A stretch of DNA of 29,899 nt from Bordetella parapertussis (GTDB taxonomy: Bacteria; Pseudomonadota; Gammaproteobacteria; Burkholderiales; Burkholderiaceae_B): assembly GCA_943331855.1 (NCBI GenBank), contig CALQNE010000015.1, positions 1 to 29,899 on the forward strand, read 5' to 3'. A program made the position numbers and the translations under genes. Within the stretch, counting starts at the first letter, position 1; the number at the start of each line of letters is the position of its first letter. This document shows, in pieces, positions 14,904 through 23,818 of the stretch. Below the pieces are notes generated by a model. It saw only the letters and a program-made list of their open reading frames with translations. It was not told the origin of the DNA and ran no database searches.

Positions 14904-15440
14904 ATGGAACAATTTCACGGTACGACCATCGTCAGCGTCAGACGCGGCAATCGCGTTGCGCTAGGCGGTGATGGCCAGGTCACCCTCGGCAATATCGTCA
15001 TCAAAGCGACTGCACGCAAAATTCGTCGTCTTTATCACGACAAAATTCTTGCCGGCTTTGCCGGTGCAACTGCCGATGCATTTACGCTGCAAGAGCGCTT
15101 TGAAGCCAAGCTCGAAAAGCATCAAGGCAACTTGATGCGCTCTGCCGTTGAACTCACACGCGACTGGCGCACCGATCGCGTCTTGCGGCGCCTTGAAGCG
15201 ATGTTGATCGTCGCAGATCGCGACCACACCCTTGTGCTCACAGGCAATGGCGATGTGCTCGAACCCGAAAACGGGATTGCATCAATTGGCTCGGGTGGCG
15301 CCTACGCGCAATCTGCTGCACTTGCGCTGCTACGTAATACAGATCTCAGCCCCGAAGTCATCGTCAAACAATCGCTTGAAATCGCGGGCGACCTTTGCAT
15401 CTATACCAATCAACAACACCTGATTGAAACTCTGGAATAA
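14904..15440 (+). CDS. hslV: ATP-dependent protease proteolytic subunit HslV
   Basis: This 178-residue proteasome-like peptidase forms two hexameric rings capped by HslU. The mature N-terminus should be the Thr of TTIVSVRRG, exposed after removal of the short propeptide [15 protein letters not shown] and [13 protein letters not shown] are typical of the family. The propeptide is longer than in E. coli, where only the Met precedes the Thr, but short propeptides of this sort are familiar in betaproteobacteria. The two genes are separated by 2 bp, so they form one operon. It degrades misfolded and regulatory proteins in the cytoplasm. Confidence 0.97.
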   Translation: MEQFHGTTIVSVRRGNRVALGGDGQVTLGNIVIKATARKIRRLYHDKILAGFAGATADAFTLQERFEAKLEKHQGNLMRSAVELTRDWRTDRVLRRLEAMLIVADRDHTLVLTGNGDVLEPENGIASIGSGGAYAQSAALALLRNTDLSPEVIVKQSLEIAGDLCIYTNQQHLIETLE

Positions 15441-15442
15441 GT

Positions 15443-16774
15443 ATGTCTGCCTCAACCATGACCCCCAGTGAAATTGTCTCTGAACTCGATAAGCACATCG
15501 TCGGTCAGGATCGGGCCAAGCGCTCGGTTGCCGTCGCGCTACGCAATCGTTGGCGTCGTCAACAAGTCGCTGAGCCACTGCGCACTGAAATTCATCCAAA
15601 AAATATTTTGATGATCGGCCCAACGGGCGTCGGAAAAACTGAAATTGCCCGGCGACTCGCCAAACTTGCCGATGCGCCGTTTATTAAGATTGAAGCCACC
15701 AAGTTTACCGAGGTGGGCTACGTGGGTCGTGATGTTGACACCATCATTCGTGATCTCGCTGAAATCGCAATCAAACAAACGCGCGAACAAGAAATGAAAC
15801 GGGTGCGTACGCAGGCTGAAGATGCCGCCGAAGACCGCATCCTCGACGTCTTACTCGCACCGCCACGTGCCGCGGATGGTTCGCCCATTCGCGAAGAGAC
15901 TGCCACACGCCAGACCTTTAGAAAACGGCTGCGCGAAGGCCACCTGGATGCGACTGAAATTGACATTGAGATCGCCCAAGCCGCTCCTCAAATGGACATC
16001 ATGACCCCACCGGGCATGGAAGATATGGCCGAGCAATTAAAAGGCATGTTCGCGGGCCTGGCGCGCGAAAAAAAGAAATCGCGCAAAATGACCGTGAAAG
16101 AAGCGTTCAAGCTACTCATCGACGAAGAAGCCTCTAAACGCGTGAACGAAGATGATTTACGTACGTTGGCGATTCACAAAGTCGAGCAGCACGGCATCGT
16201 ATTTTTAGACGAGATCGACAAGATTGCTGCGCGACAAGAAACCAGTGGCGCAGATGTTTCGCGCCAAGGCGTACAACGTGATCTGCTGCCGTTAGTTGAA
16301 GGCACGACAGTGACCACCAAATACGGCATGATTCGCACGGATCATATTTTATTTATCGCCTCGGGTGCCTTTCATTTGTCACGGCCGTCAGATCTGATTC
16401 CAGAACTACAAGGACGCTTTCCAATTCGTGTTGAACTTGACTCACTCACGGCCAAAGATTTTGTGCGCATTTTGTGCGACACCGATGCGTCTCTCACCAA
16501 ACAGTACAGCGCGCTACTCGCCACTGAAGACGTTCACCTTGACTTCACCACTGAAGGCATTGCCCGCTTGGCCGAGCTTGCCTTTGAAGTCAATGAACGC
16601 ACTGAAAACATTGGCGCACGACGTTTATATACCGTCATGGAAAAACTACTTGAAGATCTATCCTTTGATGCTTCAGCAAGTAGTGGTAAAACAGTGACGC
16701 TTGATGTAGCCTACGTCAATGACAAGCTTGCTGAAGCGGCTGCCAGTCAAGATCTCGCGCGATACGTGTTGTAA
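15443..16774 (+). CDS. hslU: ATP-dependent protease ATPase subunit HslU
   Basis: This 443-residue AAA+ unfoldase has the same length as E. coli HslU. Walker [10 protein letters not shown] is at residues 59-67 and Walker [11 protein letters not shown] follows the I-domain, which covers about residues 110-245 and is rich in charged residues. Sensor motifs include the [19 protein letters not shown] segment. It unfolds substrates and feeds them into HslV. The ATG at 15443 is two bases after the hslV stop. The C-terminal residues DLARYVL would insert into HslV pockets to activate it. Confidence 0.98.
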   Translation: MSASTMTPSEIVSELDKHIVGQDRAKRSVAVALRNRWRRQQVAEPLRTEIHPKNILMIGPTGVGKTEIARRLAKLADAPFIKIEATKFTEVGYVGRDVDTIIRDLAEIAIKQTREQEMKRVRTQAEDAAEDRILDVLLAPPRAADGSPIREETATRQTFRKRLREGHLDATEIDIEIAQAAPQMDIMTPPGMEDMAEQLKGMFAGLAREKKKSRKMTVKEAFKLLIDEEASKRVNEDDLRTLAIHKVEQHGIVFLDEIDKIAARQETSGADVSRQGVQRDLLPLVEGTTVTTKYGMIRTDHILFIASGAFHLSRPSDLIPELQGRFPIRVELDSLTAKDFVRILCDTDASLTKQYSALLATEDVHLDFTTEGIARLAELAFEVNERTENIGARRLYTVMEKLLEDLSFDASASSGKTVTLDVAYVNDKLAEAAASQDLARYVL

Positions 16775-16794
16775 AACCATCCTGGAGTCACGCC

Positions 16795-17778
16795 ATGCAG
16801 GCATACGCCCGAACGCTGTTGTTTCTTGCATTTTTTTCCCTGAGTGTGCTTAGCGTATCGCCAGCAGCCGTGGCACAAGATTTTTCAGCAAAACCGATCA
16901 CGCTCGTTGTCGGCTTTCCGGCAGGCGGCTCAAACGACCTCATCGCGCGCGTGATTGCACCGCATTTAGGCGAGGCTTTAAAAACTTCAGTCATCATTGA
17001 AATCAAAGCCGGCGCCAGTGGCACGATCGCGGCAACCGCTGTCGTGCGTGCGGCGCCTGATGGCCACACCTTGCTCGTCTCGAGCTTGAGCCCAACGGCG
17101 ATCACACCCCAAACCATGCGCAAGCCGCCTTATGATCCGCGCACTGATCTGATTCCAATCAATATGTTGGGCTTTACGCCCGAAACCATTGCTGTGGGCC
17201 CGACCTTACCAAACGTCAAAACGCTTGCTCAACTCATTGCCTTGGCACAAACCAGAGAGATCACCATGTCCTCGGCTGGGGTGGGTGGGTTTCCGCACCT
17301 CGCAATTGAACTGTTTACCCTTGCCACGAAAGGCAAGTTCGTTCACGTCCCCTATAAAGGCGCAACACCGGCCGTTGCCGACACTGCGGCCGGTCACGTC
17401 GACGCCACCATGATGGACACGCCACCGCTGCTCGGACTCATCAAAGATGGTCGCTTAACCGCGCTTGCCGTGGCAAGTGAAAAACGCTTGGGTGTATTGC
17501 CCGATGTGCCAACCGCGCAAGAAACTGTGCCAGGGTTTACAGCCATCAGCTGGATTGGGCTCTTTGCCCCTGCAAAGACACCAGATGCCGTCACCGCTCG
17601 AATCAATGACGCCTTAACGCAAACGCTCAAAAAGCCCGAGGTACTTGCACAACTTGAAAAAGTCGCCCTACCCTCTGGGCTGATGGCTTCATCCGCTGAA
17701 TTTCAAAAGTTTGTCGCCGCCGAGTATATTCGGTGGGGCGAGGTCTTAAAGCACGCCAAGATTGAACTGACGGATTAG
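16795..17778 (+). CDS. Bug-family tripartite tricarboxylate transporter substrate-binding protein
   Basis: This 327-residue periplasmic receptor has a signal peptide with cleavage near VAQ-DFSAKP (about residues 25-30), LVVGFPAGGSNDLIARVIA, an IKAGASGTIAATAVV segment (the usual VxNxPGAGG is altered), a VPYKGATPAVADTAAGHVD motif and VLPDVPTAQETVPGF. It belongs to the Bug group but is distinct from the copies at 1836 and 23819. GGAG lies seven bases before the ATG. It begins 20 bp after hslU, so it may be partly read from the hslVU transcript. There are no tctA or tctB genes beside it, so transport partners, if any, are elsewhere. The ligand is unknown; the family takes up carboxylates and related acids. 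Confidence 0.9.
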   Translation: MQAYARTLLFLAFFSLSVLSVSPAAVAQDFSAKPITLVVGFPAGGSNDLIARVIAPHLGEALKTSVIIEIKAGASGTIAATAVVRAAPDGHTLLVSSLSPTAITPQTMRKPPYDPRTDLIPINMLGFTPETIAVGPTLPNVKTLAQLIALAQTREITMSSAGVGGFPHLAIELFTLATKGKFVHVPYKGATPAVADTAAGHVDATMMDTPPLLGLIKDGRLTALAVASEKRLGVLPDVPTAQETVPGFTAISWIGLFAPAKTPDAVTARINDALTQTLKKPEVLAQLEKVALPSGLMASSAEFQKFVAAEYIRWGEVLKHAKIELTD

Positions 17779-17828
17779 AAATCAATTGCAGTGTTGAAGT
17801 GACCTTTTGACTCAAGAGAGCAGAACAA

Positions 17829-18650
17829 ATGAAACCATCACTTCTACTATCGCTCCTGACCCTTCTCTCCCTGCTGGGCGGTACCGCACAAGCCGATGCG
17901 CTTGCTGATATCAAAGCAAGGGGCAAACTAATTTGTGGTCATACTCAAGCCAGCGAACCGTTTGGTTACCCCGATCAAGTCACTCGCCAATTTGTTGGCT
18001 TTGATGTCGACGTGTGTCGCGCACTCGCAAAGGGGCTGGGCGTTGACATCGAACTCAAGGCACTTGCGATTAGTGCACGCATCCCTGAGTTAAAAACAAA
18101 ACGTGTCGATGTCTTGGCTGCGTTACTTGGTTATTCGGCTGAGCGAGCCACGCAAGTTGACTATAGCTACCAGTATTACTTATCCAATCAGAAAGCCTTG
18201 GTTAAAGAAGCCTCGGGGTTTAAGACACTTCAGGCGCTGGCCGGTCGTAAATTAGGTGGGTCAAAAGGCTCTAGTTCTGTGACGGCCGCTCAAAAACTTT
18301 TGCCCACCTCTAATATTCTCACCTATCAAGATAGCCCCTCGGCGTACTTAGCGCTGCAGCAAGATAAAGTCGAGGCGGTGTTATTTGGAGAACTGATTTT
18401 GGCGAGATTCGTTAAACAAGCCAAAGAGCAGGGGCAAGCGTTGGTCGAGATCATCGCCGAGCCTCTTTTTGTCGAACCCCAAGGAATCGGTGTCAATAGG
18501 GGCGAGACTGCCTTGCTAGCTGCAATCAATGAAATTTTGTTGACGATGGATCGGCAGGGCGACTTACAAATCATTTTTGATCAATGGGTCGGAAAGAACT
18601 CAGCCTATGGCTTTGTGCGCAACTACAAAGTCGAGCCCATCGCGCCTTAA
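17829..18650 (+). CDS. Polar amino-acid ABC transporter, periplasmic substrate-binding protein
   Basis: This 273-residue protein has a Sec signal peptide (residues 1-22, cleavage near TAQA-DALA) and the SBP_bac_3 fold: GKLICGHTQASEPFGYPD, the FVGFDVDVCRALAKGLGV signature at about residues 57-74, and RIPELKTKRVDVLAALLGYSAER. The family binds glutamate, aspartate, glutamine, histidine or arginine in the periplasm. The acidic or polar specificity is not fixed by the visible residues. Two permease genes follow at 18742 and 19377, which supports an ABC importer. It lies 50 bp after the Bug gene, in the same direction, with a purine-rich AGAGAG before the ATG. Confidence 0.9.
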   Translation: MKPSLLLSLLTLLSLLGGTAQADALADIKARGKLICGHTQASEPFGYPDQVTRQFVGFDVDVCRALAKGLGVDIELKALAISARIPELKTKRVDVLAALLGYSAERATQVDYSYQYYLSNQKALVKEASGFKTLQALAGRKLGGSKGSSSVTAAQKLLPTSNILTYQDSPSAYLALQQDKVEAVLFGELILARFVKQAKEQGQALVEIIAEPLFVEPQGIGVNRGETALLAAINEILLTMDRQGDLQIIFDQWVGKNSAYGFVRNYKVEPIAP

Positions 18651-18741
18651 TTAGAACGATTCGTTTTAATTTATTGAGAGCACTCTGGATATCTCCTTTC
18701 TTCTGACTGGAAACTACGCGGCCGATCTGAGACAAGGGCTG

Positions 18742-19374
18742 TTGGTCACACTTGAGCTCTTTGCTGGATCCTGGGTGTTGGCCGTGCTTGTTGCTATGTT
18801 GTTAGCAGGCATTCGGGCACTGCCTGTGCGCGCCTTCCAACTCTTGGTTGCAGCCATTGTCGAATATCACCGCAATGTTCCAGTACTCGTTCAAATACTG
18901 ATCTGGTACTTCGCGGTGCCGCAAGTGTTGCCAGACGCGTTAAGAATTTGGGTGAATCGCCAAAATAGCGAATTCTTATTTTCCATGATTGCGCTAGCCT
19001 TAAACACGGGCGCCTTCATGTCCGAAGATTTGCGCAGCGGCCTACGCGCGGTTCCTTCAGGGCAATTTGATGCTGCGCGTTCAGTGGGTCTCAGTGTTGT
19101 CGGTGCGCTGCGCTATGTCATGCTGCCTCAAGCAATACGCATCGCTGTGCCCGCGATGATCAATCAAACCGTATTTCTCTTTAAAAATACAAGTCTGGCA
19201 ATGGCCGTTGCAGTGGGCGAACTCACTTATCGCTTGCACGAACTCGAGAATGCCACCTACCGAACCTTCGAAATTTTTATGTTCGGTACAGTGATCTACC
19301 TGGTATTTTCGTTCAGTCTGATGGGCCTGGGCGCCTGGTTCAGTCGACGATATCCCTCAGCGTATCGAGTCTGA
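18742..19374 (+). CDS. Polar amino-acid ABC transporter permease (first of two); start codon uncertain
   Basis: This integral membrane protein of the HisM/GltK type has about five helices and the EAA loop SEDLRSGLRAVPSGQF...GLSVVGALRYVMLPQA, which contacts the ATPase. The coordinates begin at TTG 18742 (210 residues), the first conventional start codon. The frame stays open upstream to a TAA at 18667-18669. The upstream codons read LDISFLLTGNYAADLRQGL, which looks like the usual family N-terminus, so translation may begin at a CTG at 18685 (229 residues) or an ATT at 18673. No ATG or GTG occurs in this stretch. A GAGAG lies just before 18685. The second permease begins 3 bp after the stop. 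Confidence 0.85.
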   Translation: MVTLELFAGSWVLAVLVAMLLAGIRALPVRAFQLLVAAIVEYHRNVPVLVQILIWYFAVPQVLPDALRIWVNRQNSEFLFSMIALALNTGAFMSEDLRSGLRAVPSGQFDAARSVGLSVVGALRYVMLPQAIRIAVPAMINQTVFLFKNTSLAMAVAVGELTYRLHELENATYRTFEIFMFGTVIYLVFSFSLMGLGAWFSRRYPSAYRV

Positions 19375-19376
19375 GC

Positions 19377-20069
19377 ATGCTGGATATCCTACGCGACTTC
19401 GGTCTGTTATTTTTACTCGGAAGCTACCCCCAAGGACCTCTGGGTGGCCTGGCCGGGACCCTGCTGCTCTCAACGCTTGGCTTGCTCTTATCTTTTCCGT
19501 TAGCGCTTGCACTAGGTCTGATGCGCACTAGTACGCAGCCTTGGTTGCTTTGGCCTGCCAGTGCCTGGGTCTATACCCTGCGCGGTCTACCTCTGCTGAT
19601 GCTCATTTTTTGGGCTTACTTTGGCATCCCCTTGCTGATCGGTCATGAAGTCTCTGCCTTTATCACGGTCGTTTGCGCAATCGTCATCTACGAAAGTGCA
19701 TTTTTAAGTGAAATTGTGCGGGCCGGACTCGAAGGGCTGGCGCTTGGTCAAACGCAAGCCGCACGCGCGATGGGTCTGACCTATTTTCAGACGATGCGTT
19801 ATGTGTTGCTGCCGCAGGCACTTACAAATATGCTGCCTTCGCTGCTCAATCAGTTCGTGTCCATCATTAAAGCAACGTCGCTAGCGTATGTCGTGGGCGT
19901 ACACGAAGTCACGCTTGCTGCGAGTCAAGTCAACAGCATGCTGCTAACAAAACCGATGCAAGTGTTTTTAATTTTAGCTGCCATGTATTTCATACTTTGT
20001 TTTTCGCTGAGCCGCGGCGCAAACGCCTTAGAACGCCATCTGGCTCAACGTCGAGGCAATTCAAACTGA
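19377..20069 (+). CDS. Polar amino-acid ABC transporter permease (second of two)
   Basis: This 230-residue membrane protein has about five hydrophobic helices and the EAA loop EIVRAGLEGLALGQTQA...RAMGLTYFQTMRYVLLPQAL near residues 118-155. The ATG follows the first permease by 2 bp, so the two are co-translated and should form the heterodimeric channel of the importer. The motif RGLPLLMLIFWAYFGIP is typical of the His/Glu/Gln/Arg permease family. No gene for the ATP-binding subunit follows, because the next gene is on the other strand. The last residues RRGNSN are basic and cytoplasmic. Confidence 0.9.
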   Translation: MLDILRDFGLLFLLGSYPQGPLGGLAGTLLLSTLGLLLSFPLALALGLMRTSTQPWLLWPASAWVYTLRGLPLLMLIFWAYFGIPLLIGHEVSAFITVVCAIVIYESAFLSEIVRAGLEGLALGQTQAARAMGLTYFQTMRYVLLPQALTNMLPSLLNQFVSIIKATSLAYVVGVHEVTLAASQVNSMLLTKPMQVFLILAAMYFILCFSLSRGANALERHLAQRRGNSN

Positions 20070-20094
20070 TCCCGCGCGACTAAACAACGGCAAG

Positions 20095-20634
20095 CTATTT
20101 CGTAGCGCTTTGACGCAACACCAGAAACAGCTTGATCAAAATCACCATCTCTGGGATCCCAGAGATGAAGGTATCGTAGTTATCAAAGGTGGTCGAAAAC
20201 TCGAGATCACCGCTGCTTGAAATCCCTTGCAGATAGCCCCAGACATGCCAGGCAATCAAAGGCAACAGCCAAACAGCCCGGCCTTTATCAAAGGCTTGCA
20301 CCTTGACTAAAAAGTACGCCACAGCAAAATACGCTGCAAAAATTAACATGGTGGGGCCAGAAGAAAAACCACCCGTTTCTGCTGCTGAGGTCGTTAAAAA
20401 ATAAATGCCACAGTCAAACAGTGCGACATAGAAAAACATTTTCCAGAGCTCGGCCGGATTATCAAACGCCTTCAGTGGTGCCGCAGGTGTCATCACCTGA
20501 ATCACGGGTGCGGCCGAGCCACCAGGTTTGTCTTGTTGCCCCGCATCAGATGCCGCAACAATTGCCGTGCCACAGGCGCTACAGAACTTGGCATCGTCTG
20601 CACATTTAGTGCCACAGGCTGAACAGAAGGGCAT
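20095..20634 (-). CDS. Zinc-ribbon-tipped four-helix membrane protein (unknown function)
   Basis: This 179-residue protein begins with a zinc ribbon, MPFCSACGTKCADDAKFCSACGT, with two CxxC pairs (Cys4/7 and Cys18/21) and an extra Cys11. A Gly/Ala/Pro-rich linker (about residues 27-55) leads to four hydrophobic segments (about 66-83, 90-110, 118-134 and 157-172). Small zinc-ribbon membrane proteins of this kind are common and mostly uncharacterised. A GAGAGG ribosome site lies about eight nt upstream of the ATG. It is the last gene of a minus-strand run that begins at 24796, 72 bp after the SDR stop, and its 3' end faces the ABC permease with only a 25-bp gap. A link to the catabolic genes is possible but unproven. 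Confidence 0.8.
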   Translation of the reverse strand: MPFCSACGTKCADDAKFCSACGTAIVAASDAGQQDKPGGSAAPVIQVMTPAAPLKAFDNPAELWKMFFYVALFDCGIYFLTTSAAETGGFSSGPTMLIFAAYFAVAYFLVKVQAFDKGRAVWLLPLIAWHVWGYLQGISSSGDLEFSTTFDNYDTFISGIPEMVILIKLFLVLRQSATK

Positions 20635-20706
20635 AACCGACCTCTCAAAAAAGAATACGATGCTACTTTAAAGCAATATTGTGACTCTGAGCGAATCTTT
20701 CAAGTC

Positions 20707-21471
20707 TTAATCTGCCCAAAGCCCGCCATTCACATCCAGAATTTCGCCCGTAATAAAGGCTGAGTCGGGAGAGGCCAAAAATAAAATCGCCGACGCAATT
20801 TCTGAGGCCTTGCCCATCCGACCCACCGGAATCAAATCCTTGAGCGTTTGCGGAAACGCCGTTGTCATCGCTGAGGCGACGGGGCCTGGTGCCACCGCAT
20901 TGACCGTGATGCCAAAAGACGCCAGTTCTTTAGCAAGATAAGACGTCATGATATGAACGCCGGCCTTTGATACGCCGTAAGCCACGTTGCCAGCACGGTC
21001 TTGCTCTTTGGCATCTAACCAGGGGCGCGGATTGCCCCCGTTTTTTCCTAAGACCGAGCCGATATTAATGATGCGTCCAAGCTTTTGTTGTTTCATCACG
21101 GCAATCACAGCCTGACAGCATAAAAAGGTGCCTTTCAAGTTGATATCGATCACGCGATCCCATTCTTGTTCTGTGATGTTCTGTGCGCTACCCACTGACA
21201 CAACGCCTGCCACATTTACCAGAATATCCAAACGGCCATGACGCTTTACAACGCCTTGTACGCATTGTTGAATGTCCGCCGCATCGGTCACGTCTAAGGC
21301 AACATGCTCAATGCCACCGCCTGTTGACATGGCCCCTAAGCGATTGGGTAAGTCAGCCGCAACAACCTGGCAGCCCGACGCCGCAAGCGCCTCAGACACC
21401 GCGGCGCCGATCCCGCCTGCGCCACCCGTGACCAAGGCCACGCGCCCTGACAAAAACTGTGCTGCATACAT
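20707..21471 (-). CDS. Short-chain dehydrogenase/reductase (SDR), probably NAD-preferring
   Basis: This 254-residue classical SDR has TGGAGGIG at residues 15-22, an acidic Asp40 after strand beta-2 (VVAADLPNR), suggesting NAD over NADP, the NVAG motif (86-89), and the active site Ser139 with Tyr165-x3-Lys169 (YGVSK). The stretch between Ser139 and Tyr165 is longer than usual by about 12 residues (LGKNGGNPRPWLDAKEQDRAG), which may shape the substrate pocket. The ATG at 21471 is chosen for an AGGAAAG site nine nt upstream; a longer form would overlap the FAD dehydrogenase. It begins 13 bp after that gene's stop. The enzyme most likely oxidises an alcohol or hydroxyacid made by the module; the substrate is unknown. 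Confidence 0.9.
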   Translation of the reverse strand: MYAAQFLSGRVALVTGGAGGIGAAVSEALAASGCQVVAADLPNRLGAMSTGGGIEHVALDVTDAADIQQCVQGVVKRHGRLDILVNVAGVVSVGSAQNITEQEWDRVIDINLKGTFLCCQAVIAVMKQQKLGRIINIGSVLGKNGGNPRPWLDAKEQDRAGNVAYGVSKAGVHIMTSYLAKELASFGITVNAVAPGPVASAMTTAFPQTLKDLIPVGRMGKASEIASAILFLASPDSAFITGEILDVNGGLWAD

Positions 21472-21484
21472 AAACGTTTCTTTC

Positions 21485-22930
21485 CTAGTGTTGATCGGCA
21501 ATGTTGTTCGCGGCCAAACGACCGAACACCAAGCCTTTTAAAACAGACGTAGCACCCGTGTAATTGGTGTAATACATGCCAATCACCTCACCCGCCGCAT
21601 ACAAATTGCGGATGGGATAACCATCGGTATCCAAGACCTGACCCTGTGGATCAACCTTTAAGCCACCAAAGGTAAAGACGTTGGCCGAAATAATCGGGTA
21701 CGCCATGAAAGGCCCACGATCAAGCGGCAACGCCCAGTTACTTTTGGGAGGCAACAGCCCTTGCGTGGCCATGCCATCTGTTTTTAGCGGATCGTACTTG
21801 CCCGTTTTAGGGCAGGCTGCGTTGTATTGCGCAACGGTTGCTTTCAAGGTCTCTGGATGAATCTCGAGTTTTGCAGCCAGCGCCTCGATCGTATCCGCCT
21901 CAATCGCAGGCTGATCACTGCGAATCGCCAACCGATAATTCGGGATGTCTTTCATGCGCTGATCAAGAATCACATACGACAAACCTTCTTCTTGTTCGTA
22001 GATCCGGCGCGTAATACGCTCGTACCAGGCATCCACCGTACCCGGCGCTTCGTTGACAAAGCGTTTGCCCGCTTTGTTGACCAAGATCCCATACGGAAAA
22101 ATAAACACTGAGGGCTCGGATACACCCGAGCGCGGATCAATGGGTTCGGCGTGATAGCTGCCAAAATCTCCTGAAGGGGCTGCGCCAATATCAAGCGCCA
22201 TTTCAATGCCTTCACCGCGATTGAAATACGCACCCTTACAAATCGGTCGCAAATACACCGAGCGCGGACCGATATATTTAGACTGCAACGCAGGGTTGCC
22301 TTCAAAGCCGCCACACGCCAACACCACCTTGCCATGAAAGCGCACACTCTGCGCCCCTTTGTGTTGCGCAAACAAGCCCGTCACAATGCCATCGTCGTTT
22401 AAGAGCAAACGACGTGCAGTCGTGTAATAAAAAAAGGTGACGCCCAGTTTTTCAGCTTGCGCAGCCAGCGCATCCACCAAGGCTGCACCGCCACCGACGG
22501 GCAACAAACGTGGCTGAGTCGCTGTCAAAAATTGAGTCGGTAAAAAATCAAACTTCACGCCAACGCCTTGCAACCATTTAATCGTCGGTGGCACTTGCTC
22601 GGCAAAGTTTCCGATCACGTCTGTATCGGGGATGGCTAAGGTTCTTGTGGCATGCGACCAGTTCTCGCGACCCGTCGCCATCTCGGCCATCAAGTCAGGC
22701 TCAGGATACAAACCCAGGTTGTCCGCCAAATGGGTTTCAAAATCATCCGTGACTTGATCTAAGGCCTTCATCCGAAAATAGGCTTCGGTGTAACGACTTT
22801 GGCCGCCTCGGTCTTCGCGCGACGCGCGTTCAAGCACGGCAACCTTCAAGCCACGCTCAGCCGCAGTCACTGCCGCTGACAAGCCTGCTACGCCACAGCC
22901 CGCAACCACCACATCAAAGGTGTGATCCAT
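21485..22930 (-). CDS. FAD-dependent dehydrogenase, tricarballylate dehydrogenase/fumarate reductase flavoprotein type (copy 1)
   Basis: This 481-residue flavoprotein has the FAD-binding motif VAGCGVAGLSAAVTAAERG (G11-x-G13-x-x-G16) and a GGQSRYTEAYFRMK segment near residues 42-55, which resembles TcuA-type tricarballylate dehydrogenases. Further blocks are RLLPVGGGAALVDAL, GSYHAEPIDPRSG and, near the end, YAAGEVIGMYYTNYTGATS followed by LKGLVFGRLAANN. The FAD_binding_2 domain with an inserted capping domain fits oxidation or reduction of a C-C bond next to a carboxylate. It has no signal peptide, so it is probably cytoplasmic and linked to the respiratory chain through a partner not seen here. 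GAGGAG precedes the ATG. It is paralogous to the gene at 24958 and sits between the racemase-fold gene and the SDR in one operon. Confidence 0.88.
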   Translation of the reverse strand: MDHTFDVVVAGCGVAGLSAAVTAAERGLKVAVLERASREDRGGQSRYTEAYFRMKALDQVTDDFETHLADNLGLYPEPDLMAEMATGRENWSHATRTLAIPDTDVIGNFAEQVPPTIKWLQGVGVKFDFLPTQFLTATQPRLLPVGGGAALVDALAAQAEKLGVTFFYYTTARRLLLNDDGIVTGLFAQHKGAQSVRFHGKVVLACGGFEGNPALQSKYIGPRSVYLRPICKGAYFNRGEGIEMALDIGAAPSGDFGSYHAEPIDPRSGVSEPSVFIFPYGILVNKAGKRFVNEAPGTVDAWYERITRRIYEQEEGLSYVILDQRMKDIPNYRLAIRSDQPAIEADTIEALAAKLEIHPETLKATVAQYNAACPKTGKYDPLKTDGMATQGLLPPKSNWALPLDRGPFMAYPIISANVFTFGGLKVDPQGQVLDTDGYPIRNLYAAGEVIGMYYTNYTGATSVLKGLVFGRLAANNIADQH

Positions 22931-22971
22931 CTTGCTCTCCTCAACTCTTTTTATTGATCAACCTGCAGGCT

Positions 22972-23781
22972 TCAGACCCCAGGCAACCGCTTGTCCAAAC
23001 CATAAAACGCAAACACTTCTTTCACGCGCGCAAGTTCGGGCAGGCGATGGTAGTAGCCCGTGCGACTAGGCTTGGTGCCGCACAAACGCCGCAAGTCAAC
23101 CATCATCTCGGCGTGCTTGACCCAAGTGCCCAGCGAATCCATGATGGTCACGCCATCCACCTCAGTGACGCCATTGCGCGCAAGCAACACGTTCAGTGGT
23201 GCCTCGCCCGGAATAATCACATCTGCGCCCTGTGCAATCAACTTACGTGCGGCTGTTTTAAACTTTTCAATTAACTCAGTGGGATCCGAAAATCCTTTCA
23301 ACACGTCGTTAAAGGTAAAGCCCACAGGGGCAGCACCCGCAAAGCGGGCGGCCAAGCCATAGCTTTCAGCATTTTGCGCAAGTAACTCATTAAAGTCTTC
23401 AATAAAAACCAAGACCCCAAACTTGCGGCCCAGCAAACAGGCGGTAAACATTGCCGATTCACCGTAACCAATCACTGGGATATCGATCAAGGCGCGAATC
23501 TCACGCAGCGCCGGATCAGGCAAAGTACTGACTGCATACGCATCGTAGCCTTGCTCTTGAGCCAGTACCCCCGCCTGCATAAACTGCATGCCATGCAGAT
23601 GATACAAAGCGGCATGACGAATATCTGAACCCGGGTAATTTGAAGAGTAAGTACCCGGCGACATGCCATGCATATCAATTTGCGTATCTGGGCGGGCCAC
23701 GCGTGCAAAGTGCGCTTTCAGCGCGTCGCTATACGGGCCTAAATCGCCCAGAACGGTAAAACTTTGATGCCAGATTTTCAT
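22972..23781 (-). CDS. Asp/Glu/hydantoin racemase-superfamily protein lacking both usual catalytic cysteines
   Basis: This 269-residue protein fits the Asp/Glu/hydantoin racemase superfamily (also arylmalonate decarboxylase and maleate isomerase). The duplicated Rossmann-like fold shows in YDAYAVSTLPDP (residues 79-90), IDIPVIGYGESAMF (99-112), RKFGVLVF (119-126), and GADVIIPGEAPLN (185-197). Both positions where racemases and maleate isomerases place a Cys are changed: the first has Ser85-Thr86 and the second has Glu193 after Gly192. The only cysteines (115 and 234) lie elsewhere. It may be a lyase, decarboxylase or isomerase working by another mechanism, or a binding protein. It starts 37 bp after the Bug gene and ends 41 bp before the FAD dehydrogenase, so they are co-transcribed. 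No strong Shine-Dalgarno sequence is visible. Confidence 0.75.
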   Translation of the reverse strand: MKIWHQSFTVLGDLGPYSDALKAHFARVARPDTQIDMHGMSPGTYSSNYPGSDIRHAALYHLHGMQFMQAGVLAQEQGYDAYAVSTLPDPALREIRALIDIPVIGYGESAMFTACLLGRKFGVLVFIEDFNELLAQNAESYGLAARFAGAAPVGFTFNDVLKGFSDPTELIEKFKTAARKLIAQGADVIIPGEAPLNVLLARNGVTEVDGVTIMDSLGTWVKHAEMMVDLRRLCGTKPSRTGYYHRLPELARVKEVFAFYGLDKRLPGV

Positions 23782-23818
23782 GATGTGACCACTTTAAAAA
23801 TTGAAGGTGCCGTCGCAA

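Noticed and set aside
14787..14904. Heat-shock (sigma32) promoter for hslVU
   Set aside because: CTTGGT...CCATCGTT near 14802-14830 is only a partial match with an inexact spacing, and a terminator lies between it and hslV.
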